This document shows positions 50,337-60,296 of a stretch of 64,000 bases of DNA, piece after piece. The position numbers and the translations under genes are program-made. Numbering within the stretch: the first letter of the stretch is position 1; each line of letters starts with the position of its first letter. Below the pieces are notes generated by a model that saw nothing but the letters and a program-made list of their open reading frames with translations, had not been told where the DNA came from and ran no database searches. Source of the DNA: Micromonospora sp. MW-13 (GTDB lineage Bacteria; Actinomycetota; Actinomycetes; Mycobacteriales; Micromonosporaceae); contig NZ_QKKX01000028.1 of assembly GCF_003434305.1 (NCBI RefSeq), positions 1 to 64,000 of the forward strand, in the 5' to 3' direction.

Positions 50337-50656
50337 CTCTGCGCCATCCCTCTGCTCCGGCCAGTCCATCGTGCTCGTGACCCGATGGAATGGTCTGATC
50401 GGTTTTCGGGATAGTACTGCGTCGATTGACGGGACGGCGATTGGCAGAATACGTCCATCGATTGATGGAGTTCTTTTCGACGCGGGTTGATAGATATGGT
50501 TTCCGCGGGTATCAGGAGGTCGTATGAGGACTCGCGCTCCCGCATGACCTCCGGCGGCCCGCCTGGGAGCGCGTCGACGGTACGAGGCCGCGGACCGATC
50601 TGCCGTGGGAGCGAAAAGCGCTGTCCCGCAGCAGATCGGTCCGCGGCCGATCGGAC
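50337..50656. other. 320-base gap with promoter region and terminator
   Basis: No gene. The right half holds the strong inverted repeat at 50586-50648; the left half (50400-50520) is AT-richer and should hold the S8 protease promoter on the minus strand. Confidence 0.5.
50586..50648 (-). terminator. Long stem-loop terminator after the propeller/Ig protein gene
   Basis: A perfect 18-bp outer stem (GGCCGCGGACCGATCTGC and complement) with further pairing inside the 27-base loop, eight bases past the stop at 50657. Confidence 0.75.
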
Positions 50657-53600
50657 TCAGCTGACGGTCACGGAGACGGTCTTCGGCGGTTGTTGCAGCT
50701 GACCGTAGTTGTCGGTCCCCCGGACCGAGATGGTGTAGGCACCCGCCGGGATCACCGGTGACGTGTACGCGAAGTTTGACCCCGGGGAACCCGGGCTGGT
50801 GAGGAAGACCGAGATCCAGGGGGCGTTCGTGCTGCCGAACACGCCGGAGGCGTTCATCCCCTTGCCCGCGCTGTTGACGATCTGGACCTCCACCCGAAGC
50901 ATCCCGACGTCGTCCACGGCACGTCCGGTGACCACGATCCGCGAGTCGGGGTAGACCTCGCCGTCCTGCGGGGTGAGGCTCGGTTCCAGCCGTGGGTCGA
51001 GGTCGCCCGGATACACGAGGTACCGGGCGGTGGCGCCGGAGGTCGAGCCGTCCTGCTGGCCCGCCGTGTCGACGGCCCACGCCTCGACGCTGTACTCACC
51101 CTTGGTCGGCAGGTCGATCGACAGGGCGAAGGTGCTGCTCGTCGCGCCGGGCGAGGCGAGGGTGGCGTTCACCGTGGCGAAGCTCGCCGCCATGGTGCCG
51201 TTCGGCTGCACGTACCGGCCGGTGTCCAGGTCGCGCAGCGCCACCCGCACGCTCTGCACGCCCTTGTCGTCGGTCGCGGTGCCGGCCAGGTCGAGGTGCA
51301 GTTGCTCGACGTTCTGGTCGACACCGGTGAAACTCAACAGGCCGTTCGGGAAGGCGTCACCGGGCACCTGGGCGGTGACGGTGAGCCGGCCCAGGTTGGC
51401 GGTCGCCGTGCTCAGGCCCAGGTTGTCGGTGGCCCGTACCCGAAAGTCGTACACCCCGGGCGTGAGCGGCACGGTGGTGTAGGACCAGTTGTACGACGCG
51501 GCGTTCAGGTTCGTCGGTGAGACCCGGTGGTAGGCCGCGATCGAGTCGGCGCCCCACGTGCCGTCGGCGGCCAGCGCCTCGCGGGTGGTGTTGTTGCGCA
51601 GGTAGATCTCAACCGACTTGAGGGTGCCGTCGTCGCTGGCGGTCCCCGAGAACGTGATCGAGCCGCCCGGTGCGACGGTGATCGGCGCGGCGGCGGTGGG
51701 CGGCGTCATCGGCACGGGGGCGCTGACGGCCACCGTCGGCGCGGCACCCGTCGCCGAGATGATCCAGTCCCGGCTGTCGCCGCGCAGGTCGCTCTGACCG
51801 GCGGTGTCGATGGCGGTGGCCGTCATCTTCCACTCGCCCTCGGTGGGTAGGACCACCTCGACCTGCCAGGTGGTCGACAGCGCGCCGATGACGTCCGGCT
51901 CGCCGCGGAACGTGTTGTAGACCGGTGCGGCCGTCCCGTCGTCCTGGAGGTACTGGTTGTCCGACCTGCGGAACGAGTACGTCATCGCGCTGACGCCCTT
52001 GTCGTCGCTGGCGGTGCCGGTCGCGACGAAGCTCTGAGCGGCGACCAGGCCGGCGGGCGGCGAGGTGATCTTCGTCGTCGGCGGCAGGTCGTCGAAGCTG
52101 AAGGTCTCGATCTTCTTGACGGCCTTCGAGGCATCGCTCTCGCCGCTGTTGCCGAACGTCTTCGCCTGGACCTGGTATTCGCCGACGGGCAGCGACACCG
52201 GAAGGGACCACGAGGTCGAGGCGGTGTTCACCGCCGCGACCGTCGCGTTGATGCTGTTGGCGGCGCCCCACGTCGTGAGGTCGTCCTGTAGGTACTTCTT
52301 GGAACCCCGGTTCTGGATCTCGATCCCGACCTTGGTGACGCCGGCCGGGGAGGTCGCCTGCCCGCCGAGCGCGAACGGCGTGTTGGCCTGCTCGACCGCC
52401 CCCTCGATGGGCGTGGCGATCGTCGTGTCGACCGGCGAGGGTGCCGGTGCCCGGGTGAGGTCGAAGAACCCGACCCGCCCCACCGGCAGGCCGCCCTTGG
52501 TGTTGCCGTCGCCACCGGCGAAGAGACCCCGCGGGGTGGCGAGGAGGGCCTTCTCCCCCTCGTACGAGCTGGAACCCGGGTTCCACTCGATCGCCGTGCC
52601 CGTGGCCGGGTCGAGCGCGCCGAGGTGGTCACGGCGGACCACCTGGTCGCCGAGACCGTAGCCGCTCAGGCCCTGGCCCGTGCCGTACCCGACGTTGTCC
52701 AGGCCGGGCCACGGGACGTTGGAGGTCGGCGACTCCTGCCAGCTGAAGTGGCCGCCGACGTACACGGCCGTCTCGGTGATGGCGACCGAGTAGATGCTGT
52801 CGAAGTGCCGGGACACCCAGATCGGCTCGACGTGGTCGGCGCCGGTCACCGGGAACGCGATCGCGGTGTCGTTGATCGGCGGCCGGTCGCCGCCCGAGCC
52901 GCTGGTGACGACGAAGTAGGAGTCGTCAGGCGCGACGTCACCGGCGAAGACCCGCTGGATGCCGCCGACGAAGGAGAGGTTGTCCTCCCACAGTCGCGTG
53001 CGCCACGGCAGGAGGGCCCTGGTGGCGGTGTCGACGAGGCCGACGCCGTAGCGGTCCTGGCCGGCGATCTGGCGACCGGTGTGCACGACCAGCAGGCTGC
53101 TGCCGTCGTGCGTCAGCTTGAGCTGCTGCACGGTGAGCATGCCGCCGACGCCGATGCCGCCGGACAGGGGCAGGTTGAACGCGCTGTCCACCGCCCCCGT
53201 CGTCGGGTTGAGCGCGGCCAGCCCGTTGCGGGTCACGCTGTTGATCTTCGTGAACTGGCCGCCCACGTACACGGCGGTGTCGCTCACGGCCAGCGCGGTC
53301 GCGCGCCCGTTCCCCTGGGCGGTGAACGCCGCGATCGGAGCGCCGGTGACCGGGTCGAGCCGCACGATCTTGCGCTTCGTCAGGCCACCGACCGTGTTGA
53401 ACGAGCCGGCGACATAGAGCGACGAGCCGTCCGGCGCGGCTTCGACCGCCTCCACCGATCCGTCGAACGTCGGCCGGAAGCCGGTGTCGATCTGGCCCGT
53501 GTCGATGTTGTATGAGGCCAGCGCCGGCTGCGCGAGCGGCGTCGCGCCGACGTTGGCGATCGCGGTGAAGGAGCCGGCGATGAAGACCCGGTTGCCGATC

Positions 53601-53866
53601 ACCTCGATGTCCGTGATCTCACCGTCGGTGATCCTCGGTACGTCATTGCGCGGCGTGCTGGGAACCAGCCCGGTGTGCCCCGGGGCCGGTTGCGTCGCGG
53701 CCGTGCGCGTCGCAGCGCCGCCGACTGTTCTCACGACGGTGCGAGCGGCGGTGCTCGCGACATCGTCGGCGGTCCCGCCCGGCACAGTGCCCGCAGCCGC
53801 CGGTTGGCCTGTCAACAGAACAGCCCCGGCAACCAGACCCGCGACGACGCGGCTCCGAACGTGCAT
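50657..53866 (-). CDS. Large secreted beta-propeller plus Ig-like repeat protein
   Basis: A 1069-residue exported protein with a signal peptide ending near AAAGTVPG. Residues about 70-430 form a propeller of DUF5122/delta-60-type blades (VYVGGQFTKINSVTRNGLAA, LYVAGSFNTVGGLTKRKIV). The rest is a series of about five Ig-like domains, each with a phrase of the type FVATGTASDDKGVSAMTYSF or WKMTATAIDTAGQSDLRGDS. There is no anchor, so it is free or wall-associated. Such proteins are thought to bind polymers or partners; I find no catalytic motif. The ATG at 53866 has AGGGGG upstream. Confidence 0.82.
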   Translation of the reverse strand: MHVRSRVVAGLVAGAVLLTGQPAAAGTVPGGTADDVASTAARTVVRTVGGAATRTAATQPAPGHTGLVPSTPRNDVPRITDGEITDIEVIGNRVFIAGSFTAIANVGATPLAQPALASYNIDTGQIDTGFRPTFDGSVEAVEAAPDGSSLYVAGSFNTVGGLTKRKIVRLDPVTGAPIAAFTAQGNGRATALAVSDTAVYVGGQFTKINSVTRNGLAALNPTTGAVDSAFNLPLSGGIGVGGMLTVQQLKLTHDGSSLLVVHTGRQIAGQDRYGVGLVDTATRALLPWRTRLWEDNLSFVGGIQRVFAGDVAPDDSYFVVTSGSGGDRPPINDTAIAFPVTGADHVEPIWVSRHFDSIYSVAITETAVYVGGHFSWQESPTSNVPWPGLDNVGYGTGQGLSGYGLGDQVVRRDHLGALDPATGTAIEWNPGSSSYEGEKALLATPRGLFAGGDGNTKGGLPVGRVGFFDLTRAPAPSPVDTTIATPIEGAVEQANTPFALGGQATSPAGVTKVGIEIQNRGSKKYLQDDLTTWGAANSINATVAAVNTASTSWSLPVSLPVGEYQVQAKTFGNSGESDASKAVKKIETFSFDDLPPTTKITSPPAGLVAAQSFVATGTASDDKGVSAMTYSFRRSDNQYLQDDGTAAPVYNTFRGEPDVIGALSTTWQVEVVLPTEGEWKMTATAIDTAGQSDLRGDSRDWIISATGAAPTVAVSAPVPMTPPTAAAPITVAPGGSITFSGTASDDGTLKSVEIYLRNNTTREALAADGTWGADSIAAYHRVSPTNLNAASYNWSYTTVPLTPGVYDFRVRATDNLGLSTATANLGRLTVTAQVPGDAFPNGLLSFTGVDQNVEQLHLDLAGTATDDKGVQSVRVALRDLDTGRYVQPNGTMAASFATVNATLASPGATSSTFALSIDLPTKGEYSVEAWAVDTAGQQDGSTSGATARYLVYPGDLDPRLEPSLTPQDGEVYPDSRIVVTGRAVDDVGMLRVEVQIVNSAGKGMNASGVFGSTNAPWISVFLTSPGSPGSNFAYTSPVIPAGAYTISVRGTDNYGQLQQPPKTVSVTVS

Positions 53867-54274
53867 CGAGACAACCCCCTGTAAAACGCCTGAATCGCGC
53901 CGCCGGGTCGATTCCCGGCGGCGTCCATTCCGTGGCGTGCCGGAAGCCACCGTAGGAGGTCATCGTCCTTTGTGTACTTGGGCCGGTCGGAAACCCGACC
54001 GATCGACATCCCTTCCGGCCGTACCGGCCGGCTCCGCCGTCCGTGGATCCAGACCCGCTCCACCAATCGGATCGCTGCCGGGCCGCCCAGCGGGGTCGCC
54101 GGATCCTCGCGCACCGCCTGCCGTCCTGCGGGAACGGGCGATCCCGGCGGGCCGGGTACTCGGCGATCGGGTCGAGGCCCTGTTCGGGCAGGTCGGGGGT
54201 GACGCCGGCCCGGGACTGAACGCGGAGCGGGCCACCCTGGACGACCAGGGTGGCCCGCTCTCACGGCGGTACGG
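53867..54274. other. 408-base gap with leader hairpin and terminator
   Basis: No gene. A perfect 10-bp hairpin (CGCCGCCGGG, 6-base loop, complement) at 53898-53923 lies in the likely 5' leader of the propeller/Ig gene on the minus strand. The M4 protease terminator lies at 54225-54260. The remainder shows only composition-driven open frames. Confidence 0.5.
54225..54260 (-). terminator. Stem-loop terminator after the M4 protease gene
   Basis: A perfect 16-bp stem (GAGCGGGCCACCCTGG and complement) with the 4-base loop ACGA, 14 bases past the stop at 54275. Confidence 0.8.
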
Positions 54275-56518
54275 TCAGAGGTTCAGGGTCCAGCCGTTGA
54301 GGTAGCCGGTGTCGAGGCTGGCCGCGTCCTGGACCCGCAACCGCCAGGTCCCGTTCGCGGTCTCCGTGGAGAGGTTCACGGTGTAGGTCTGGTCGATGTT
54401 GTCGGTGCTGCTGCCGGAGCGGTTGTGCAGCACGTACGCGCTGCCGTCAGGTGCGACGAGGCTGACCACGAGGTCACCGATGTAGGTGTGCACGATGTGC
54501 ACCTCGACCTTGCTCGCGGTGGAGGGGGTCGCCGCGCAGCCGCTGATCACGATCGCGCTCTCCACCGTCGTGTTGTCGGGGATCGTCACGTCGGTCCCGT
54601 TCGTGCCGGAGCAGCCCGGCAGCCCGTTCACCGTCAGGTTCAGGGTGCTCGTGCGGGCGATCGAGGGGGAGGTGCCGACCACGGTGATCGCGGAGGAACC
54701 GCTGCCGGCCGTGGCGGAGGCACTGACCGTGAGCGTGGTCGACCCACCGGCGGTGACCGACGGCGGATTGAACGAGACGGTCACGCCCGCCGGCAGCGGG
54801 CCGGTCGAGAAGGTCACCTGCTCGGCCGTGCCGCGGATGACCGCGGTGCTGACCGTGGCGGTGGCCGAGGCGCCCGGGTCGATCGTCAGCGCCGCCGGGG
54901 CGACCGAGACGGAGAAGTCGTTGGCGGCACAGGACTCGGAGCCAACCACGTTCACCGCGGTCCAGGCGGCCATCACCGCCTTGTACTCGGTGCTGCAGAG
55001 GCCGTACAGGTCGGTGGCGGCCGACAGGGTGTGCAGCCGCGCGGTGTTCGTCGGCTGGGCGGTGTTCACGTAGCGGGTGTTCGAGACGAAGTACACGTCC
55101 AGGGCGCGGAACCAGATCTTCTCCGCCTTCGCCCGGCCGATCCCGGTCATCGGGGCAGCGGTGCCGCAGAGCGGCGAGGTGCCGTACGCGGTGGCGCCGG
55201 TGCCCTCGGCCAGGTTGAAGAAGAAGTGGTTGGCCACGCCCGAGGAGTAGTGCACGTCGATGCCGTTGGTGCCGGTCGACCAGCAGCCGTGCGACCTGCT
55301 GTCCAGCGTCGGGTCGTACATGTAGCGCAGTGGGGTGTTGTTGCCGTTGATGTCGATCTTCTCGCCGACCTGGTAGTCGCCCGGGTCGCTCGGCGCGTTG
55401 GCGTAGAACTCGACCATGTTGCCGAAGATGTCGCTGGTGGCCTCGTTGAGGCCGCCGGACTCGCCGGAGTAGGTCAGGCCGCCGGGAACGACGTTGGCGG
55501 TGACGCCGTGGGACATCTCGTGGCCGGCCACGTCGAGCGAGACGAGCGGCTTGGCGTTGCCCGCGCCGTCGCCGTAGGTCATCTGGGCGCCGTCCCAGAA
55601 GGCGTTGACGTAGGCGTTGCCGTAGTGCACCCGCGACGGCACGCCGGTGCCGTTGCCGAAGATGCCGTTGCGGCCGTGCACGTTCTTGAAGTAGTCGAAC
55701 GTCTTGGCGGCGCCGAAGTGGGCGTCGACGGCGGCGGACTGCCGGTTGGTGTTGGCGCCGGTGCCCCAGACGTTGTCGGCGTCGGTGAACGTGGTGCAGG
55801 TCGACGTGCCGTTGTTCATGTCACAGGTACGGCCGTTGCCGCGCACCGGGTCGATCATCTGGTACGTGCTGCCGGAGAGCGTGGTGTCGACGCTGACCGC
55901 GCCGGTGTAGATGCCCGTGCCGCTGCCGGTGACCGACTCGATCTCGTCGTACGAGCCGATCAGCGCGCCGGTCAGCGCGTCGCTGATGACGTGCAGCTTC
56001 GACGGGGTCTGCCCGTCCGGCGCCCAGCCGGTGACCACGGTCTCCCAGGCCAGCCGCCCGGTCCCGCTGCTGGCGTCGACGAACAGTTCCGCCTGGCCGG
56101 TGGCGGTGACCTTGCCGGAGAACTCGGCGGTTGCCGCCTTCCGGGCCCGTTCGGCGCTGACCTTCGGGGTGGTGCCGAGACTCAGCGGGGCCGCCAGGCC
56201 GACCGAGCTGCCGGCGAAGTCGCCGTCGGCCTCGGTGCGAATGACGAAGTCCCCGCCGTAGACGCGGAGCCCGTCGTACGTGCGGGTGTAGCGGACCACG
56301 CCGCCGCCGTTCGCGTCCCGCTTGCTGCTGTGGACGGCGTACCGGTCCTTCGCCGAGGCCTTGACGGTCCGGGCGTTGTCCTTCAGTGCCGCGTCGGCGG
56401 CGGTGACCAGCGCGGGGCCCGGCGTGGGTGGCGGGGCGGCGGACGCACTCGTGGCGGTGACCACGAGACTGCTGCCGACCAGCATGGTGACGCCGGCCAG
56501 CGCAAGGGCTGATCTCAA
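54275..56518 (-). CDS. Secreted thermolysin-family (M4) metalloprotease with P-domain
   Basis: A 747-residue preproprotein: signal peptide, FTP/PepSY propeptide (DGLRVYGGDFVIRTEADGD), M4 catalytic domain with zinc site HEMSH and GGLNEATSDIFG plus the active-site His in DVHYSSGVANHFF, an Ig-like region and a C-terminal proprotein-convertase P-domain (HTYIGDLVVSLVAPDGSAY). It is an extracellular protease. The TTG at 56518 is chosen because GGGGAGG lies six bases upstream and it opens directly into the signal peptide; an in-frame ATG at 56551 has no ribosome site. Confidence 0.9.
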   Translation of the reverse strand: MRSALALAGVTMLVGSSLVVTATSASAAPPPTPGPALVTAADAALKDNARTVKASAKDRYAVHSSKRDANGGGVVRYTRTYDGLRVYGGDFVIRTEADGDFAGSSVGLAAPLSLGTTPKVSAERARKAATAEFSGKVTATGQAELFVDASSGTGRLAWETVVTGWAPDGQTPSKLHVISDALTGALIGSYDEIESVTGSGTGIYTGAVSVDTTLSGSTYQMIDPVRGNGRTCDMNNGTSTCTTFTDADNVWGTGANTNRQSAAVDAHFGAAKTFDYFKNVHGRNGIFGNGTGVPSRVHYGNAYVNAFWDGAQMTYGDGAGNAKPLVSLDVAGHEMSHGVTANVVPGGLTYSGESGGLNEATSDIFGNMVEFYANAPSDPGDYQVGEKIDINGNNTPLRYMYDPTLDSRSHGCWSTGTNGIDVHYSSGVANHFFFNLAEGTGATAYGTSPLCGTAAPMTGIGRAKAEKIWFRALDVYFVSNTRYVNTAQPTNTARLHTLSAATDLYGLCSTEYKAVMAAWTAVNVVGSESCAANDFSVSVAPAALTIDPGASATATVSTAVIRGTAEQVTFSTGPLPAGVTVSFNPPSVTAGGSTTLTVSASATAGSGSSAITVVGTSPSIARTSTLNLTVNGLPGCSGTNGTDVTIPDNTTVESAIVISGCAATPSTASKVEVHIVHTYIGDLVVSLVAPDGSAYVLHNRSGSSTDNIDQTYTVNLSTETANGTWRLRVQDAASLDTGYLNGWTLNL

Positions 56519-56740
56519 GTTTGACCTCCCCAATCCGAGATGCATTCGCATCTATCGATGTCGAGATCATCGTCCGGCGTGGGGAGCCTGGGAAGAAGCG
56601 CGGGGGCAGTGCTCCATACCGATTCCCCCATACCGTCGCCGTATGGCCCCGCGCCGGCGTGGGGGATGTTCCGCCTCTGTCACGGAATCAACCCATTGGC
56701 AACCGGGTCGGGATCGCGCAGTTGGCGGCGGGGCGCCAGG

Positions 56741-57343
56741 TCATTGCTGGGCGGCTTCGGCGGGCGCGCGCGGAGCCGGCCCGGCCGCCGCGTACGCGAT
56801 GAGCCCACCGAGCGCGAGCAGCCCTGCCGTCACGGCCGCAGCGGTACTCCCCGGAGGCTGCGCCTGCCACGTCAGGATTTGCCCGATCGGTTCCGACCGA
56901 GGGAACAGGATCGCGGCCAGCGTCCAGCCCAGCGGCAGGAACCACGCCCGGGCGGTGCCGATCGTCGCGGCGCCCAGGGCGGTCAGTCCGAGCAGCCCGG
57001 CCGCGTCGCGCACCACCAGCCAGGCAGGGCCGAAGCGGGCCCCGGTCGCCAGCGTGGCCAGCGGCAACACCACTACGACCAGGAACGCCACCAGCAGATG
57101 CGCGACCCGTCGCGGCGGCCAAGGCAACCCGGCCGCTCTCTCGATGGCGTCGTCGGGGCCGCCGAGCGTGGCGGTCAGGGCGGCGACCAGCAGCAGGACC
57201 GTCAGGACGACCATCAGTACGTCTACGTTGCGGCTGTCGGAGAACACGGACCACAGTGACCACGTCAGCGCCGCACAGCCGCCGGCCGCGGCCAGCGCCA
57301 TCGGGGCACGCCGGGAGCGCAGGTACAGCGTCAGCCACCTCAT
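56741..57343 (-). CDS. Membrane protein of the sigma/ABC operon
   Basis: A 200-residue protein with about six hydrophobic segments (MALAAAGGCAALTWSLW, VDVLMVVLTVLLLVAAL, VAHLLVAFLVVVVLPLATL, LLGLTALGAATIG, GLLALGGLIAYAAA). I do not recognise a family; it may be the second permease of the exporter. It starts in an ATGA overlap with the gene before it and is the last gene of the operon. Confidence 0.72.
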   Translation of the reverse strand: MRWLTLYLRSRRAPMALAAAGGCAALTWSLWSVFSDSRNVDVLMVVLTVLLLVAALTATLGGPDDAIERAAGLPWPPRRVAHLLVAFLVVVVLPLATLATGARFGPAWLVVRDAAGLLGLTALGAATIGTARAWFLPLGWTLAAILFPRSEPIGQILTWQAQPPGSTAAAVTAGLLALGGLIAYAAAGPAPRAPAEAAQQ

Positions 57344-58662
57344 CGCGTGCTCCGGGAGAGCAGTCCGTCGCCGACCGAGCAGGTCACCGCGGCCTGGCGC
57401 AGTGCTCTGACCCGGGCGTCCGCCTCGCCGGCGGGCAGTCCTCGCAGGTCGCGCCACAGCTGCACGGCTTCGGCGATGTCCGCGGGGTCGTAGCTGTCGT
57501 CGGCCACCGGCTCGCGTCCGATCAGCCAGTGGGCGGCTGCCAGTGTCTCCGCCAGGCTGGCGGACTTCTCGCATCCAGGTGGGCCGGTGAACGCCCCGGA
57601 CACCACGCCCGCCGGCACACCGGCCTCGTTATCGAGGTGACCGTTGGGGCCGGCCTCGATGCGGAGCAGGACGACATCCTTGTTCCACCGCGGGTAGACG
57701 TCGGGGAAGTACGTGGTGGTGTCCTCGTGCACCCGGGTTGGCGCGTCCGGCAGCTTCGCCAGTATCGCCAGACCTTCCCGGGCCCGTGGGGCTACCTCGG
57801 ACAGCAGTCCGGAATGGACCCGGCTGACGCACACCCGCGGTTCGTCCTCGGCGCACACCAGTTCCTGCGCCACCGGGTCGATCGCGTCGAAGACGAACCT
57901 GTTCTGGTGGGGCATGACCGTGATCGCCAGTGCGGCGCCGGCCACCACCGGCAGCAGCGCCGCCACGCGGATTCGCCAACCGCTGGACGCGAACAGCAGC
58001 ACGGCGCAGACGGCGAGAGCGGTCAGCCAGATGGCCTGGGCGACGCTGACCCGGCCGGGCACGGTCGAGTAGGCACCCGGCTTGTTCATCTCGTAGATCG
58101 GCGAGAACACCAGGGCCAGCCATCCCTTGGGACGGGTCGCGGCGGGAATGAGCAGCAGCAGCGCCATGCCTGCCACGCCGAGCGCCGGAGCGGTCGCCGG
58201 CGACGGCAGCAGGCGGCCGACCGCCAGGCCGAGCCAGGCTGCCGCGATCAGCGCCAGGCCGCCGACGGCCATGACGACGAAGACCGACACCGGCAGGTAC
58301 TCGGCGGTGCCGATGATCCACAGGCCCCCGGCCAGACCCATCGCCAGGTATCCGCAGACCACCGCGACAGCCATTGCACCGAGTGTCGGTGCCGTCCGTT
58401 GCGCCACCGGGCGAGGGGTGCTGGCGAACAGTTCCGCCACGTTCGACCGGTGCTCGCGGCGTGCCTGCCAGGCGCCGGCAGCCAGCGCCAGTGGCCACAG
58501 CACCGCCAGATAGAGCCGCTGCGTCATGGCGAGCTGCATCCATCCGGTCGCGAAGCCGATCCCTTCGGCGAAGAAGAGCAGCACGACGCCGACCACCAGC
58601 AGAGTCAGGGCGGTTCCGAGCGCGGCGGAGCGGCGCAGTTCGATACCGAGAATGTGGCTCAT
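57340..58662 (-). CDS. ABC-2-type permease with large extracytoplasmic/C-terminal part
   Basis: A 440-residue protein. The first 250 residues hold about seven membrane helices (LGTALTLLVVGVVLLFF to VRVAALLP-like end), and a soluble part of about 180 residues with several Cys (QELVCAEDEPRVCVSRVHSG) follows. The protein overlaps the ATPase stop (ATGA), so it is the transport partner of that ATPase. Substrate unknown. Confidence 0.78.
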   Translation of the reverse strand: MSHILGIELRRSAALGTALTLLVVGVVLLFFAEGIGFATGWMQLAMTQRLYLAVLWPLALAAGAWQARREHRSNVAELFASTPRPVAQRTAPTLGAMAVAVVCGYLAMGLAGGLWIIGTAEYLPVSVFVVMAVGGLALIAAAWLGLAVGRLLPSPATAPALGVAGMALLLLIPAATRPKGWLALVFSPIYEMNKPGAYSTVPGRVSVAQAIWLTALAVCAVLLFASSGWRIRVAALLPVVAGAALAITVMPHQNRFVFDAIDPVAQELVCAEDEPRVCVSRVHSGLLSEVAPRAREGLAILAKLPDAPTRVHEDTTTYFPDVYPRWNKDVVLLRIEAGPNGHLDNEAGVPAGVVSGAFTGPPGCEKSASLAETLAAAHWLIGREPVADDSYDPADIAEAVQLWRDLRGLPAGEADARVRALRQAAVTCSVGDGLLSRSTR

Positions 58663-59462
58663 CGGCCGGCCTCCGCCCGGTGCCGGCGCAGCAGCGCGGA
58701 ATAGCCCCGCTCGGCCGCGCTGTCGCCGGCGTCGCCCTGTCCGCCCTGCGCGATGAGGTCGTTCGGGGTGCCCTGGTAGACGAGCCGACCCCCGTTGATC
58801 ATGACGACGTCGGTGCACGCGGCCACCACGTCCTCGACCAGGTGGGTGGAGACCAAGACGCAGCTGTCGACGCCGACGTCGCGCAGCAGCTCCCGGAAGT
58901 CGAGGCGCTGCTCCGGGTCGAGACCGACGGTGGGCTCGTCGAGCAGCAGCACCGCCGGATCGTTGACGATCGCCTGCGCGATGCCCGCCCGGCGCAGCAT
59001 GCCGCCGGACAGCGTCTTCATCCGGGCACCCGCCTTGGCCGCGAGGCCGACCCGATCGATCGCCCGCTGCACCGCGCCCGGCACCGCGGTCTTCGGCATC
59101 TCCTTGAGCCACGCCATGTACTCGACGAACTCCCGCACCGTGAAGCGCGGGTAGAACCCGAACTGCTGCGGCAGGTAGCCCAGCCCGCGACGTACCCGCC
59201 GCAGGTCGGCACGGCCGTCGACCGACTCCCCGAGCAGCGTCAGCCGCCCGCCGGCCGGTTTCACCACCGTGGCCAGCGCGCGCATCAGGGTGGTCTTGCC
59301 GGCCCCGTTCGGCCCCAGCAGGCCGTGGACGCCGGTGCCCAGGGCCAGGTCGAGCCCGTCGACGGCCAGGTGCCGCCCGGCCCGCACGCGCAGTCCCTCG
59401 GCATGGACCACCCAGGGATGGATGGTGGTGGCTGTCTCGGCCGCGCTCACCGTACGCATCAT
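58659..59462 (-). CDS. ABC transporter ATPase
   Basis: A 267-residue ATPase: Walker A GPNGAGKTT, Q-loop LGYLPQQFGFYP, signature LSGGMLRRAGIAQAI, Walker B VLLLDEPTVGLDP and H-loop STHLVED. It resembles bacitracin/lantibiotic-type and NosF-like exporters. AAAGGA precedes two adjacent ATG codons (59462 and 59459); the second has better spacing. The operon order sigma, anti-sigma, ATPase, permeases suggests a self-controlled stress exporter. Confidence 0.9.
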   Translation of the reverse strand: MMRTVSAAETATTIHPWVVHAEGLRVRAGRHLAVDGLDLALGTGVHGLLGPNGAGKTTLMRALATVVKPAGGRLTLLGESVDGRADLRRVRRGLGYLPQQFGFYPRFTVREFVEYMAWLKEMPKTAVPGAVQRAIDRVGLAAKAGARMKTLSGGMLRRAGIAQAIVNDPAVLLLDEPTVGLDPEQRLDFRELLRDVGVDSCVLVSTHLVEDVVAACTDVVMINGGRLVYQGTPNDLIAQGGQGDAGDSAAERGYSALLRRHRAEAGR

Positions 59463-59495
59463 CAGTCCTTTCGAAGACGGGCGGTGCCCGACAGG

Positions 59496-60296
59496 TCAGT
59501 TGTGGCTGGTCAGCCGGCGGAAGTTGTCGGCCCGAGTCGCGGCCAAACCGGCCAGCGCCAGGGCGAGCAGCGCCCACACGCCGGAACTGCCCGGTTGCAG
59601 CGCCGCCGGCAACTGGGCGGTGACCACGGCCGGCACCACCACGGCAATCGCCCAGGCAGTGCCGAGCCCGGCAGCGGCCCGGCGTACACCGACAAAGGCG
59701 CCCAGCGCGATGGTCGCCACGGTGAAGGCCACGCACGGCAGCAGCGTCAAGGCCAGGGAGACTCCGGTACGGGTACTCGCCAACGCGAGCGCCGGCACGA
59801 CCACGGCGAGCACCCCAGCCGTACGTCGCAGCAGCATCGCCAATCCGGCCGCCGGCGTGCCGGCGACCAGTTCCCAGGCCGGATCGTGGCGCCGGCTCCA
59901 CGCGATCGCCACCCCCGGAAGCGGCGCCACCGGAGCCAGCAGCGACACCACCGACGGAATGCTGGACTGCAGTGCGTCGAGCAGGACCGCACAGCCCAGA
60001 ACCGCCACCGTCATGATGAGCCACGGCGCCGAATGCCAGACCAGCCAGCGGTTCCGGGCCGCCGACCAGCTCGGGCGGCCGGCCGGAGCCGGTCCGGCGG
60101 CGATGTCGTGGTCCACGCCGGCGGCGACCCGGGCGAGCAGGTCCCGCGAGTTGTCCGTCGTGCTGCCGGCCACCTGGGCACGGCAGTCCGCGCAGCCCTC
60201 CAGATGCACCTCGACCGACCACACCGTGACTTCGTCGAGGCTCGCCTCCCGGTCGGCGTAGCGGGCGATCACCGCGGGACTCGGATGCGTGGTCAT
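59496..60296 (-). CDS. Membrane-bound zinc-finger anti-sigma factor
   Basis: A 266-residue protein. The N-terminal 50 residues hold a ZAS-type motif, VEVHLEGCADC (HxxxCxxC), which grips an ECF sigma factor. Six hydrophobic segments follow from about residue 88. It starts in an ATGA overlap with the sigma gene. It should hold the sigma factor at the membrane until a signal arrives. Confidence 0.85.
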   Translation of the reverse strand: MTTHPSPAVIARYADREASLDEVTVWSVEVHLEGCADCRAQVAGSTTDNSRDLLARVAAGVDHDIAAGPAPAGRPSWSAARNRWLVWHSAPWLIMTVAVLGCAVLLDALQSSIPSVVSLLAPVAPLPGVAIAWSRRHDPAWELVAGTPAAGLAMLLRRTAGVLAVVVPALALASTRTGVSLALTLLPCVAFTVATIALGAFVGVRRAAAGLGTAWAIAVVVPAVVTAQLPAALQPGSSGVWALLALALAGLAATRADNFRRLTSHN

